Shown here piece after piece: positions 46,136-57,300 of a DNA stretch of 64,000 bases. This DNA comes from Gnetum montanum (Eukaryota; Streptophyta; Gnetopsida; Gnetales; Gnetaceae). The first letter of the stretch is position 1. Each line of letters begins with the position of its first letter. The notes beneath the pieces were generated by a model. It was given only the letters and a program-made list of their open reading frames with translations, had not been told where the DNA came from and ran no database searches. The DNA lies in assembly GCA_015680685.1 (NCBI GenBank), contig MNCI01015984.1:365314-429313 (forward strand), written 5' to 3'. Both the position numbers and the translations under genes were made by a program.

Positions 46136-46281
46136 CAAGTAAGTTTGTGAAGACAACGATTAACCAACCTGTTATTGTTCCACAAAGGTGCATAGGCACT
46201 TAGTCCTTGGAATTCGACCGGATCGTGCATGAAGCACTTGTATTCATATGGTTGAGCGTAGGGGTACCTCACCGCTCATCA

Positions 46282-46495
46282 ACATGTACGTGTCATGGCC
46301 CTCAGTGTCAAGTGCAGATGCCGCAACGATCGACTAGCTTGCCGCTTTATTTCTATCTTGGTTGAAGAAGCGTGTGTCAATGAGCTTGTAGTTGCAGTTG
46401 AAGCATGGGCCACCATCATAGGTGTCTTTCTAGTGCTCTAGCAGAGTTTTGAAGCCTATGTCATCAAAGCCAGTTTAGTTGGACCAGGCAGCCTG
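46282..46495 (-). pseudogene. Plant subtilase pseudogene, upstream part
   Basis: Minus strand TGFDDIGFKTLLEH, DGGPCFNCNYKLIDTRFFNQ (family: CNKKLIGARxF), then EGHDTYM where active enzymes have DGHGTHT. The catalytic histidine is a tyrosine and the glycine before it an aspartate, each explained by one transition. In-frame stops replace tryptophan (WKG region) and another codon. The reading continues at 36411 behind element F. Upstream exons were not found. Confidence 0.85.
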
Positions 46496-46790
46496 CAGCA
46501 GTAGTTACAGACAAAGACGGAGATGGAATGGAAATGGAATTCTCATTCCCATTCCCATTCCCATTTTGCATTTGGTTGTGTTTAGCCATTTTATGTGCGT
46601 AGCAAGAATATCAAAACCTGTGGCTCTTTGGTTTGCCTTTTGCGTAGCGAGAATACAAAAAGTTGTGGATCTTTGGTTCATGTTTTTTCTCCATTTCGTG
46701 GGATCTTACGTGGCATGTGATGTGGAGGGCGACAAAATGCACTCCTCCACCCCCCATCATGTGAGACATGTTGGCCTCTCCGCCAAAATG
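46496..46790. other. Unassigned stretch with short repeats
   Basis: It contains CATTCCCATTCCCATTCCCAT and two copies of a 46-bp unit (GCGTAGCAAGAATATCAAAA near 46598 and GCGTAGCGAGAATACAAAAA near 46644). This could be one end of a DNA transposon, but no matching second end was found. Confidence 0.4.
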
Positions 46791-47760
46791 AAATATTTGC
46801 CAAAATTGACAAAATGTGGTGATGAGAAAAGTTGATAAAATGTGGTGATGAGTTCGAGAAATTGAGGAAGTGGTTAAATGAGAAAAGTTGACAAAACGTG
46901 GTGATGAGAAAAGTTGACAAAAACAAAAATTTTGTCATGAAATATTAGTCAAAGTTGACAAAATATGGTGATAAGAAACTTTAATCAGCTTGAGGATGGA
47001 ATGGAGGAAAGTAAAACTAAGTACAAGGATAAGAAAAGAAAACTTAAGATGATGGAGGAAGGAACAAAGCAAAGTAGAATCAAGCACAAGGATAAGAAAA
47101 GAAAAAAATACACTAGTAGGGATTACTACTAGCATAAAAGGAAAGTAGTTGTAGTGAAGGAGGAGGTTGTAGACTCCAATTCATTTAATGAATGATGTCA
47201 CATATGCCAATATGAGCATCCCAAGGTATGTTGTTTGGTTTTTTCACACCTCCAAGTGTTTAGGGTTTATGCCTTAAATTCAAAATTCATCAAGAGACAA
47301 GTACTTAAAAGACTATCTTGCCCTCAAGGCAACTACAAGTAGTCCCACTGACCATAACAATAGTATCTTAATGGAGCTTCATTGTCACCTCAAGACTACC
47401 ATAGTAATGGAGGATGCCATCACCAAGGCAGTAGTATCTATACAAGCAACATGACCCCTATGGTTATTATGCTTAATAGTCTGTGTCTCCAAGTGGTTCT
47501 ACCTACCATGTCTTCACTCACCACTATTATCCTCTGAAGTGCCATAGGCCCACTACTCTATGAACCAAATCTTCCTTTTATGCAACACTTGCTCCTAATC
47601 CATTACCACTTGCTCCACCGATGCAAAGCAAAAAACCCCCACAACCACAACAACGAAATGCCACTAAAGCTATGAACATATAAGTGGATGACAACTTAAT
47701 TAGTTGCAAGTGCAAGCCCTAGAAATGTCCATTCTTTAAGTCTATTAGTCCATTCAAACA
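46791..47760 (+). pseudogene. Element G gag (3' part)
   Basis: Begins in the region equivalent to TKVDKMW, in which AAAGTTGACAAAATGTGGTGATGAG is repeated in tandem; a lysine-rich stretch, VVKEEVVDSNS, then CHICQYEHPKVCC (near 47197) and SHLQVFRVYALN. The proline-rich tail follows. Confidence 0.7.
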
Positions 47761-47849
47761 TATGTAAGTATCCCTAGTTGTGGGCCCCACACTTACATCC
47801 TCCTAGTTGCATTTTGAACCACTTTCAAACGAAAGCATAAAAAATGTCC

Positions 47850-48360
47850 AATTTGTGATATTAACACATGTTGTTATAGATTGGATTAAGGTAGGAAATC
47901 TTACTAAGAAAGAATTGATCTAGGAAGTCCCCTTATCTATCTACAAATTGTAATGAATGCTCCATGTAAGGCTCTACTGGATTTAGGTTTAAGAGTTAAC
48001 TTGATCTTGTAAGAAATATATAGAGCTTGAAACCTACCTCTTTTAAAGAAATGAAATATTAGATGAGCTTGTTGATTAGTTTATGACTGTTCCCTTGGGA
48101 TTGATGGAAGACATTATAACCATAATTAGTAAATGATTATATCCCACTAATTTACTTATGATCCATGTTAAAAATTGCAAATAGAAGTTTCTCATCATCA
48201 TCACAAGAGCTTGGCTAAGTACCATTGATGTTAAGGTTGGAATTAAAGACTTTTCCTTATAAATCTAAAAGGAAAATGAACGTGGAATCATAAAGAAGAA
48301 GAGTGTTTTATGTATCGCATACAATGATATAGGATGCAATTGCATTTAGAAAATTTGGGT
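47850..48360 (+). pseudogene. Element G protease
   Basis: LTHVVIDWIKVGNLTKK, catalytic site changed to LLDLGLRVNLIL (serine lost), then frame changes and multiple stops. Recognisable only by colinearity. Confidence 0.65.
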
Positions 48361-48579
48361 AGTTAGATAAAGAACCATGACAACATGTAAATTAGGTGAA
48401 GAATTAGTGAGTGTGTAGAACTGCTTGTATGCAGTAGCCACCAAGCAAGAAGATACCTAGTATCTAATAATTAATGAAAGCTGAAAGTTTACCTTATGCA
48501 TAGAACCTCGTAAAGCGCTCACTAGCATATATGTTGAGGAGTTGGAAAAAATGAAGGAAGTGAAGAAACACCTCTCCTA

Positions 48580-51020
48580 AGCAATGCAAGTGCAAGTTGA
48601 AAAATATACTAATTGGGGTGAGTTAGAGATTTTAGAAGAACCTAAACTAGAACTAATAGAACTACAGACATTATTGAGATCATTAGAATATGTTTTCCTT
48701 TAGAACAACAAAGCTAATAATAATCAATGCAGAACTAACAAAGGAATAGCAGAAGAAGCTTCTAAAAGGTATAAAAAAATGGCCCAAGTGTTTGCATAGT
48801 ACTATGATGAACTCACTAGAATTGATCCATGCATATGACAACACCACATATACACCAATCTAGCAATAAAGCTAAATCACTAACCACACTATAGGTTTGA
48901 CCCAAAATTAAAGCATATAATAAAAAGAGAAATTGAAAAACTTCTAAGAGCTAGGTTCTTCTATCTTATCATGGATAATTGATGAGTGGCAAGGTACCCC
49001 TACACTCAACCATACGAATACGAGTGTTTCATGCGCGATCCAGTCAAACTCCGCAGATGGGCTAGTTTTGGTATCTAGATAGTTACTCGTTGATCGCAGT
49101 TCATTATCTTCCCACCTGGACTAGTATATGCTTTGTCAAGTATGGTTGAGTCCAAAGTGAGATGTATGATGTGTTCCTAAACTAATGCTACTCCTGGAGG
49201 CGATGGAAAATAATCTTAGCTAAGCTAGGAGGAAAAGGGAGAGAGAGTTATGCTAATAGAAAATAGGGGGAGAGAATCTAAACTAGCCCAAGTGCGATGA
49301 GCATCCATTTCTTAATCATTTGTACACATCTTGGACCTCGCGCACGACTACTATTGGGATTACCAAGCGTAGATCCTAGGTATGCTACTGGGTTACCAAG
49401 TAGTCACACTTAAATGCTTGTGATTAAGTCGTACTCATTCCACGTTTAAGGAGTTTAGGGTGAAGAGATATTAACTATGAAAGTAATAAATAACAATAAC
49501 AATTAAATAATTAAACTAAGTGAATGCTGCAATGATGAAGTAATCTCAATCTTTATTTCTAGTCATGTGTGTGTCCAAGTACGTCACACTCAAATAAAGT
49601 ATGTTGTACAATTACAATCATCACACTACAGGCATGCACAGGGAGAAAGGGTTGAGAGAGAAGGAAATGAACTAACTTCTAAAACTAACTATTTCTAAAA
49701 CTTCTCAAGACTTACTCCTCTCATGCACCTACATGTGTATTTATAGGCTCACACAGGAGTCATGATATCGCATATCCGATATCGTTGTTGGGCTGCGATA
49801 TCATGTACCTGATATCGTGGATCCAATATCATGGCCCGATGAATCATGATTCATCAACAATGAGTGGGTAAGCCCACTGGTAATTGTATCAAAGAAAGGA
49901 GACCAATGATGAATTTTTATTGATTTCAAACTACTCAATATGGCAACATTCAAGGATCGCTTTCTGTTGGCATTTGTCAATAAGGCATTATATACCATTA
50001 CATGTCATATGTAGTATAATTTTCTAGATTGTTATAGAGCTATAACTAGATCTAGGTTACACTAGAAAATCAAGTCAAAATCATGTTCATGAGTTTACTC
50101 AGGACTTTTGCATACAAGAAGATGTCCTTTGGCTTATGAAATGTGCCTACTATTTTCCAATGCTTAGTCTTAAGCATCTTTTATAACCATGTAGGGAATG
50201 GTGTAGATGTCTTCATGAATGACTTCTCCACCTATGACTATGATTTTGACCAAGTCTTGGACCAATTAGAATAAGTCTAAAAGAGGTGTATCAAGACAAA
50301 TTTGAAGTTAAACTAGCAGAAGAACCACCTCATGGTTCAAGAAGGCATAGTATTAGGACACATGATTGCATAAAAAAACATTGAGGTTAACCCAGGAAAG
50401 ATTAATATCATCCAAGGAATCACACAGAGACCTCAAATAGTGAAGGATGTGAGGTCATTCCTTGGACACGCTGGCTATTATTGATACTTCATATAAAAAA
50501 TTATTTAGAATTGTTAAGCTATTGGTGGAACTTAAAAGAAGGATGCATTTTTCAATTGGATAACTGATTGTTAGAAAGCATTTGAGCTTCTCAAATAGAA
50601 GCTTGTGGAAACTCCAATTTTACAAGCACTTGAGTAGTCTAGACCATTTCACATCATGAAAAATGCATCTAATTATACGTTAAGGGTCCTCTTTATACAA
50701 ATGAATGATAGAAAACACTCATACTATATCGATTGTGCAAGTAGAAGTATCGCAGGTGCATAATTGAATTACAAAACAACAAAAAAGAAATTGATAATCG
50801 TGGTGTACACCCTTGAGAAGTTGAATTATTATGTGCTTGGATATCCAATCTTTATGCATATAAATCACAATGCAATTTGGCTCTTATTGAACAAGTTAGT
50901 GGTGAACCTCAAATCATCTTGTGGTTGGGGATTTTACAAGAGTTCAACATTACAATGATAGATCAAAAGGAATCTAAAAATGTAGTTGTAGATCATCTAT
51001 CTAGATTAAGATGAGATAGT
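48580..51020 (+). pseudogene. Element G RT and RNase H (split by solo LTR J)
   Basis: The linker near 48610-48900; RT resumes at 49862 with EWVSPLVIVSKKGDQ, RLSNMATFKDRF-like residues, FMNDFSTY near 50215 (first catalytic aspartate changed to asparagine), VQEGIVLGHMIA near 50340, SFLGHAGYY near 50460; RNase H with KKKLIIVVYTLEKLNYYVLGYPIFMHINHNAI (50780-50880; the acidic HIDH became HINH) and VVDHLSRL. Confidence 0.75.
48980..49856 (-). mobile_element. Solo LTR J (Athila-like family)
   Basis: 877 bp, TGATGAGTGGCAAGG...TGATTCATCA. Target duplication ATAAT (48975-48979) / ACAAT (49857-49861), one transition apart; removal restores the RT reading (ADNEWVSPL-like). U3 boxes near 49763-49830 are mostly at 14-nt steps, one at 19. 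Confidence 0.87.
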
Positions 51021-51029
51021 AAGGTTGAT

Positions 51030-51297
51030 AAAGAACGTTTGTTTGATCAATTCCTTAATGAGCCTTTTTTTTGCAAAATCTACTATAGTATCCTCAATAA
51101 TGAATGCTCATTTGCTCATTGATTATCTCACATACCTAAAAGAGTAGAAGCTCTCTTCCAAATGGGACAAGCATAAAACTCAAAAAATTTTGCATTAGGC
51201 TAAACACTTCATGGAAATAGAAGGAAACATCTACAAAATTCATGTTGATGACCTAGTGTAATGGTGTGTTCCTGAGGAGAACTAAGAGTTTTCTAAG
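51030..51297 (+). pseudogene. Element G spacer and N-terminal integrase stub
   Basis: Corresponds to the FPDELLFA...LLTQ spacer and KYFMEINGQLYKVCPDGLV of the other elements (here HFMEIEGNIYKIHVDDLV). It ends at VPEEN where the H LTR begins. Confidence 0.65.
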
Positions 51298-52200
51298 TGA
51301 TGAAGTGCTCATCAGTCGATGCGTTGACTAGGCCATGTATACGGAGCCCCGTATACACGGTCGTGTTGACTCGGCCCTGTCAATGCATCTATCCATGCGT
51401 TTACATGGCCTCGTTTACGCAGAGTCTGTTCTAGCTATAAATAAGTGTGCTTCTGCCACACTTATGCATCTTTTTGAGTAGTTGTAGCTAGACTCTTGCA
51501 GTTTGTTTCTGCAAGAGTTAGAATATTTTCCAAGTGCCCACAGCAGGTGTGAGAAAGGTGTCTGGCTCTTTATTCGAGCACTAATGTACCTAAGCCCATT
51601 GGCGTGACTAGAAATAAAGATGAGCTTTTTTAAGAATTCCTTGCAGCATTTGGATTTAATCATTTAAGCATTTAAATAGTTTAATATTTCTATACTTTTC
51701 TAATTCCTTAAGTTTTCATTATTATCACTTTATCGTTATTTCTCTTTTATATTCGGTAAAAACCATAAGTACGACCATCTCAAACATAAATCCAACACTT
51801 GGCAACCCAATGATGCTTAACATCTGGTAACCCAGCAGTGGTTAGGGGATGCTCAAGATGTGTATGGAAGATGGGATCAGTTGCTTATGCTAGGGAGAGT
51901 TAGGAGATAGAATAGAATAGAACAATTATAGATTACGCAACATTCCATTTCTTACATTTCAAGAATTAGATTCTAGAAGATAAAGAGAAAAGAAATAAAA
52001 ATCATTTACCTCAATCTCACTTAACCATCGCATTAGAACACCACAAGTGAGGTTGGGAAGACAATGACCATTCTAACATAAGGTTTTGCTGGCTAGAGTT
52101 TGGTGTATGCAAGTGCTTACAATCTGTGGAATTCGACCGAGTCACGTGTGAACGCCCGTGATTTGCATGGTTGGGCGTAGGGGTACCTCACCGCTCATCA
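51298..52200 (+). repeat. 5' LTR of element H
   Basis: 903 bp, TGATGAAGTGCTC...CCGCTCATCA. U3 lacks GATATC boxes and has GTATAC boxes at 51337 and 51351 (14 nt apart) and GC-rich repeats (CGGCCCTG, GGCCTCG). TATAAATA 51436-51443, AATAAA 51613-51618. The last 35 bases of U5 match the other families. Confidence 0.9.
51337..51443 (+). promoter_or_regulatory. Element H U3 promoter
   Basis: GTATACGGAGCCCC/GTATAC forms an interrupted palindrome; in the 3' LTR the same site is a perfect 22-nt palindrome (63933-63954). TATAAATA follows at 51436. Confidence 0.55.
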
Positions 52201-52201
52201 T

Positions 52202-52219
52202 TAGCATCGTTGCTGGGGA
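52202..52219 (+). other. Primer-binding site of element H
   Basis: TAGCATCGTTGCTGGGGA, a worn tRNA-Asp-type site one base after the LTR; differences from the B site are transitions. Confidence 0.7.
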
Positions 52220-52364
52220 CTGTTAGTCTTACATGCATCATATAACCTTAGCAAAATTATCATTCACTTCATTGGAACGGACCTAGGATAGTAAAATCTA
52301 CACACGCTATGTGGTCTAAGTAAAGAGTAAGGTACACCAATTAGTGGATTATCTAACATCTAGA

Positions 52365-54830
52365 ATGTCTTCTTCTCATAGGTAAGATGGATCCAACCCA
52401 CCAGTGCTGCAAGAATGTCAGGTGGTATACACGTATCCGAATGAATATGTCACCGACTTCACCTTTATCCTACATTAGGATGAGCATCTGTGCTGGCGGG
52501 ACATGGAGGGTAACATCATATTACCGCCTAACCGATTGGCTCCTAGAATTCTGTATCACAATCTCACTAGAGTGGGCATTTAGGACTGTTGTGTGGAATA
52601 TGTCATGGAGGACCATGACTATCGGGACTATCATCCAACTGAGGCACAATGTGTACGAGACTGACAGTAGGCAGAATGACATGAACACATGAAGGGGAAA
52701 TAGTTCAGAAAACCCTTATTCTTGCAAGAACTGCATGACTATGAAAAAGTTGTCTTTCATGATTCCCATTCATCCAAACCTCCTCTGATGCATCAAATCA
52801 TTCGGTCCATCATTCAAAGTAAGCAATCAAGTGACTGGGACCCCCAGGAGGATGGCGAGTCACGCAAGAAAGATCATGGAAAAAGCAAGGATGGACATGG
52901 AGATCGGGGTCATCATCAGAGTAGGGGAGGAGATCGACACTAGGGTAGTGGTGATTCCCCTCCCTCTTCTCCATCCTCTTACTCCACTCTATCTTCACTC
53001 AATTCTGATTTCGATCGTAATCGTGGTAGAAAGGATCAGGGGGTGATCGTAAAGGCCAAAAGGAATGACATGAGGAAAGGTGTGACCAATCACGCGAGTC
53101 TCACCATCAAGAAAGGAGAGGTAGCCGAAATCATCATAGACATTGTGGCCTTCAGTAGGACTATGACTTGGATGAACCACTGTTGGCTACTCAAAGTATG
53201 CTCAATATTACTGAGGCAGTTCAAATACCTAGTAGGCACTTGAAAGATAGTCGGATTACGAGCATTGACATGAAAAACATCCCCAAATTTGAAGGGGGAT
53301 ATAATTATGATCCACAAACTCACTTGTAAGCATTTCATGATGCTTGCACCCTTTAGAACATAGATAATAATTGCTAAAAACTTAAGCTATTTCCCTGCAC
53401 ACTTATCAAAGAAGCAGAAAGCTGGTATTGGTCTTTGGAGTTGGAATCAATCAGGAGATGGAGTACGATGCTGGAAATTTTCAATGACAAGTATCAAACC
53501 TACTCCAGAGTGGCTAACCTGAGATGCAAGATCCAAGAATGGAAGCAAGGTGGTCATGAAACCTTGGATGCAACCATGAGTAGATACTACTCATTATTAC
53601 ATCGATGCCCATGTCATGGCTACTCTTAGTAAGCACAGCTTCACCATATCATTGATGGGCATCGCTTTGAAACCAGAAAGATCCTTGGCGTGTACGCCCA
53701 AGGACGACTATCGGAGTCAAGGGCCCATCAACTACAACGCTTAATTGAGCAAGTGGCTAAAGAAGAGGGGGAACTAAGATAGAAGGAAAGTGCAAAAGAG
53801 TATAATCGAGATCCTTCCGTCCAAAAGAGGGAAGTTCGATTTTGTGAAGATGAGGAAGAATCACCGTTGGATGTAGCGGTGAACCATAAAACCTTACCCC
53901 TACAAAATTTTTCTTCTGAGATATCAACTAAGGTTGACAAGATGTGGGACTCTTTGGACAAAAAATTTCAAAGTGTTCTGAAAATCACGGAGGAGTCCAA
54001 AGAGCGAAGTAATAATTATGATCAGCGAAGGAGAAAGGAAGCTGAACGTGCCTACCATAAAGGTAAGGGCAAAGTTGATGTAGTAGAATAGGTTATAGAC
54101 TCTGATACAGAAGATGATTGGTGTGACATATGCCAATATGAACATCCTAAGGGGTGTTGTCCCATGGTGTCGCATCTACAAGAGTCTGGGATGTATGCAT
54201 TGAATTCTCTCTTGGCAAAGAGGCAAACACCTTGAAGATTGCCTTACCCACAAGGCAATCCTAGGAAATTCCACCAGCAACAAGGTTATTATCCAAGTGG
54301 AGCACGATTGCAACTTTACAAATATTTTCAGCAATGGCAGCATCCACAATCATGGGGGATGCCACCTCTAAGGCAGTAGTACCCTTATCGATAGCCAGAT
54401 CCTTACAGGTATTATGTTCAGCAACCAGTCTCCCCACGGGACTTTTCTAGTCATGCAGCTTTTCAAAATCATTACTACCCCCCGAAATGCTTTCAAACAC
54501 AGTCTCCATCACCTAGGGGGAGAACCCACATCTCTACCATCCTCTATCACCTTCTCTTGCCACACCTACTCATCAACACCCCACTCAGCTACCACCTACT
54601 CCACCTATGCAAGGGGAAATACCACCACAGCCACAGCAACGTAATGCTACGAGGGTTGTCAACGTACAATCAGCTTATCAATCGAGTGGATTGGAAGTGG
54701 AACCATAGAAACATCCCTTTCTTTTGCCTACTAACCTAAACATACCCTCACACACACCTATGGCTAGTGCCTCTGAACCTGCAATCGCCTCCACTGTCGA
54801 ACCTTTCGAGTAGCCTTCAAACCAAACACC
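52365..54830 (+). pseudogene. Element H gag
   Basis: Starts MSSSHR at 52365. YTYPNEYVTDFTFILH, GNIILPPNRLAP, a region with frame changes around 52700-53200, then KNIPKFEGGYNYDP near 53275, WSTMLEIFNDKYQTYSRVANLRCK (53440-53530), ISTKVDKMWDSLDKKFQ near 53925, CDICQYEHPKGCC near 54122, and a proline-rich tail. Stops are mainly TAG for CAG. Confidence 0.83.
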
Positions 54831-55600
54831 TCCTAACATACGTACCGTCATGCTCACACATGCTGTGAAAGACTAGATAAAGGCAGGCCATCTTCCTCAA
54901 AAATTGACTGATCCGATAAGCCCCTCATCTATCTATAAGTGGTAGGAAATGAGCCATGTAAAGCTCTTCTGGATTCAGGGTCAAGAGTCAGCTTAATTTC
55001 ACATGACATGTACAAGACTTAGAACCTGCCCTTATTAAAAAAGAGTAACATTCAGCTTGAGCTGGTAGACCAATCCATTACTTTTCCCTTATGATTGGTA
55101 GAAGACATTGTAACCACCGTTTGTGGGTAGTCTTATATTGCTGACTTCCTAGTCATCTGTGTTGAGAATTGCAAGGGGAACTTTCCAATCATAATGGAAA
55201 GAGCCTAACTGAGCATGGTGGATGCATGATTAGGACTCCAAAATCTTTCCCTTGAAATCTCAAAAGAAAATCCTTTTGGAAAGATCAAGAAGAAGCGCAT
55301 CCCATGGATCGCGTTTAGTGACTCTAGGTGCAACTATGTGCAGCAACTGTGGTCCACTAAGCGAACATCTATTCAAGCATGCATTCGATGTGCTGAAGAA
55401 TCACAAGTTCAACGATGCCTGTATGCAGCAACCACAAATCAAGAAGGCACCCAATTGTTGACCGCTAACTCTAATAGTAGCACCTTATGCATGGAATCAT
55501 CTGAGGGGCTTGTATGTGCCTATGTAGAGAGCATGGATGATTTGGAAATGGTCCATCAACAAGTATCCACTGTTGATGACCGTGATGATTAGAGAAAGTT
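54831..55600 (+). pseudogene. Element H protease and linker
   Basis: RTVMLTHAVKD, catalytic ALLDSGSRVSLIS (DSG intact, about 54960-55000), a PIIMERA-like flap region near 55190, then a linker open for 84 codons (55338-55592) with CIRCAEESQVQRCLYAATTNQ. Frame changes separate the pieces. Confidence 0.78.
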
Positions 55601-56380
55601 ACTGATCCTTGAGAGTTTTAAACAGAAGCCCTTAGAACTCAAATCTTTACTGGCCAATTTAGAATATGCATTTTTATAGAATGACAAGCTGGTAATTATC
55701 AATGCCACTCTTGCTCCTAAATAGAAGAAGAAGTTGCTAAAGGTGGTGAATAAATGGGAGGCTACTTTTGCATGGTCCTACCTTGAATTAACAAGAGTTG
55801 ATCCCAAGGTATGCCAACATCAAAGGTAGTTGAACCCTAAACTAAAGTAAGTAGTCAAGGACGAAATTGAGCTGTTGTTGAAGGCAGGGTTCATCTATTC
55901 CATTGCAAATAGAAAATGGGTTAGCCCACTCATTATTGTGCCAAATAAGGGTGGCAAATGGAGGGTCTGTATAGATTTCCGATTGCTAAATATAGCTACC
56001 TTTAAGGATCACTTCCCACTCCCATTTGTGGACCAAGTGTTGGACACCATTATGGGGCATTGTTACTATAGCTTTTTGGATAGTTATAGTGGCTATAACC
56101 AAATCTAAATTGTGCCAAAAGACCAAGCTAAGACAACATTTACAAGTCCCTAGGGGACTTTCGCATATAAAAAGATGCCCTTTGGCCTGTGCAATGCTCC
56201 TGCAACTTTCCAACGCCTCGTCCTTAGCATCTTCCAGCAACAAATTAGCAATGGGATAGAAGTCTTCATGGATGACTTCTCTACCTATGGAGCAACATTT
56301 GAACAAGCCTTGGACCATCTTGAGCAAGTTTTGAAAAGATGTATGGAAACTAATCTATGGCTCAACTAGCAAAAGAGCCA
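55601..56380 (+). pseudogene. Element H reverse transcriptase
   Basis: WVSPLIIVPNKGGKWRVCID, LLNIATFKDHFPLPFVDQVL, a stop after YSGYNQI, MPFGLCNAPATFQRLVLSIF, then FMDDFSTYGATFEQALDHLE (near 56270-56325) with both catalytic aspartates. The best-preserved palm region in the window. Confidence 0.87.
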
Positions 56381-56384
56381 CTTA

Positions 56385-57300
56385 ATGGTCCAAGAGGGCA
56401 CTGTTCTAGGGCACCGTATTCTACAAGAAAGGATTAGTGTAGATCTTGAAAAAATCAGGGTCATCCAAGGAATCACTAGTCAACCAAGCACTGTAAAAGA
56501 TGTTTGGTCATTCCTTGGCCACACTAGTTACTACCAGTGCTTCATCAAAAATTTCTCAAAGATCACCAAGCCATTGGTGGAACTCACAAAGAATTTGAAT
56601 CTACATAGAGACTCCAAGGAATGTAAATCTACATTCCAAACACTTAAACAGAAACTCATAGAGACTCCAATTCTATGGGCACCTAATTGGTCCAGACCCT
56701 TCCATATCATGATAGATGCATCCAACTATGCATTGGGAGCCATGCTTACACAGTGGGATGAGTAGAAACATCCATACTATATCAATTGTGCAAGCTGTAG
56801 CATTGTGAATGCTCAGCTCAACTACATCACCATTGAAAAGGAATTAATGGCAGTGGTGTTTGCCTTGGAAAAATTATCACACTATGTGCTCGGGTACAAG
56901 GTGTTCGTGCATACCAACCATAGTGTCATCTAGTTCCTGATGAATAAACCAACGATAAGCCCTTGTATCATATGATGGCTTGTGATTCTTCAGGAATTTG
57001 ACCTCACTATGGTAGACAGGAAGGGAACTAAGAATGTGGTTGCTAACCACTTATCTTGTTTATGATGGGATAATTCATGCATACCAACCATAGTGTCATC
57101 TAGTTCCTGATGAATAAACCAACGGTAAGCCCTTGTATCATATGATGGCTTGTGATTCTTCAGGAATTTGACCTCACTATGGTAGACAAGAAGGGAACTA
57201 AGAATGTGGTTGCTGACCACTTATCTTGTTTATGATGGGAAAACACAGAAGAGGAGGAGCGACTCTCCAACAAATTTCCAGATGAACTCATCTTTGCTAG
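56385..57300 (+). pseudogene. Element H RT connection and RNase H with internal tandem duplication
   Basis: VQEGTVLGHRILQERISVDL, SFLGHTSYYQCFIKNFSKI, then FHIMIDASNYALGAML near 56700. RNase H ELMAVVFALEKLSHYVLGYKVF near 56850. The segment from about 56908 to 57077, holding the HTNHSVI...NVVANHLSCL part, is repeated at 57078-57240 with about three substitutions. Confidence 0.83.

Larger units (their letters stand above)
36412..46281 (+). mobile_element. Element F: Athila-like LTR retrotransposon with internal deletion
   Basis: 5' LTR 36412-37218, PBS, gag, deletion of protease and RT core, RNase H, integrase, non-coding region, 3' LTR 44008-46281 (enlarged by solo LTR I). Target duplication ACGTG (36407-36411) / ACATG (46282-46286) differs by a CpG-type change. 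Removing F rejoins the subtilase reading frame around the catalytic histidine. Without insert I it is about 8.35 kb, about 1.5 kb shorter than E. Confidence 0.92.
44008..46281 (+). repeat. 3' LTR of element F, interrupted by solo LTR I
   Basis: TGATGAACCGCGATATCGC...CGCTCATCA. Without the 1515-bp insert and its 5-bp duplication it is about 754 bp. A stretch present in the 5' LTR between GATAAACCT and TTCTTTCCTAG is missing (about 45-50 bp). Confidence 0.9.
46791..51297 (+). mobile_element. Element G: 5'-truncated, strongly decayed Athila-like element
   Basis: Gag to the start of integrase, colinear with E but much more diverged, no 5' LTR. It is interrupted by solo LTR J (48980-49856) and cut at 51297 by H inside the integrase zinc-binding region; the rest must lie beyond H, outside the window. 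By decay and by carrying two later insertions it is probably the oldest retroelement here. Confidence 0.82.

Noticed and set aside
51415-51663. Minus-strand frame of 82 codons in the H LTR
   Set aside because: Lies across the TATA box, R region and poly(A) signal of the LTR and is not conserved between LTRs.
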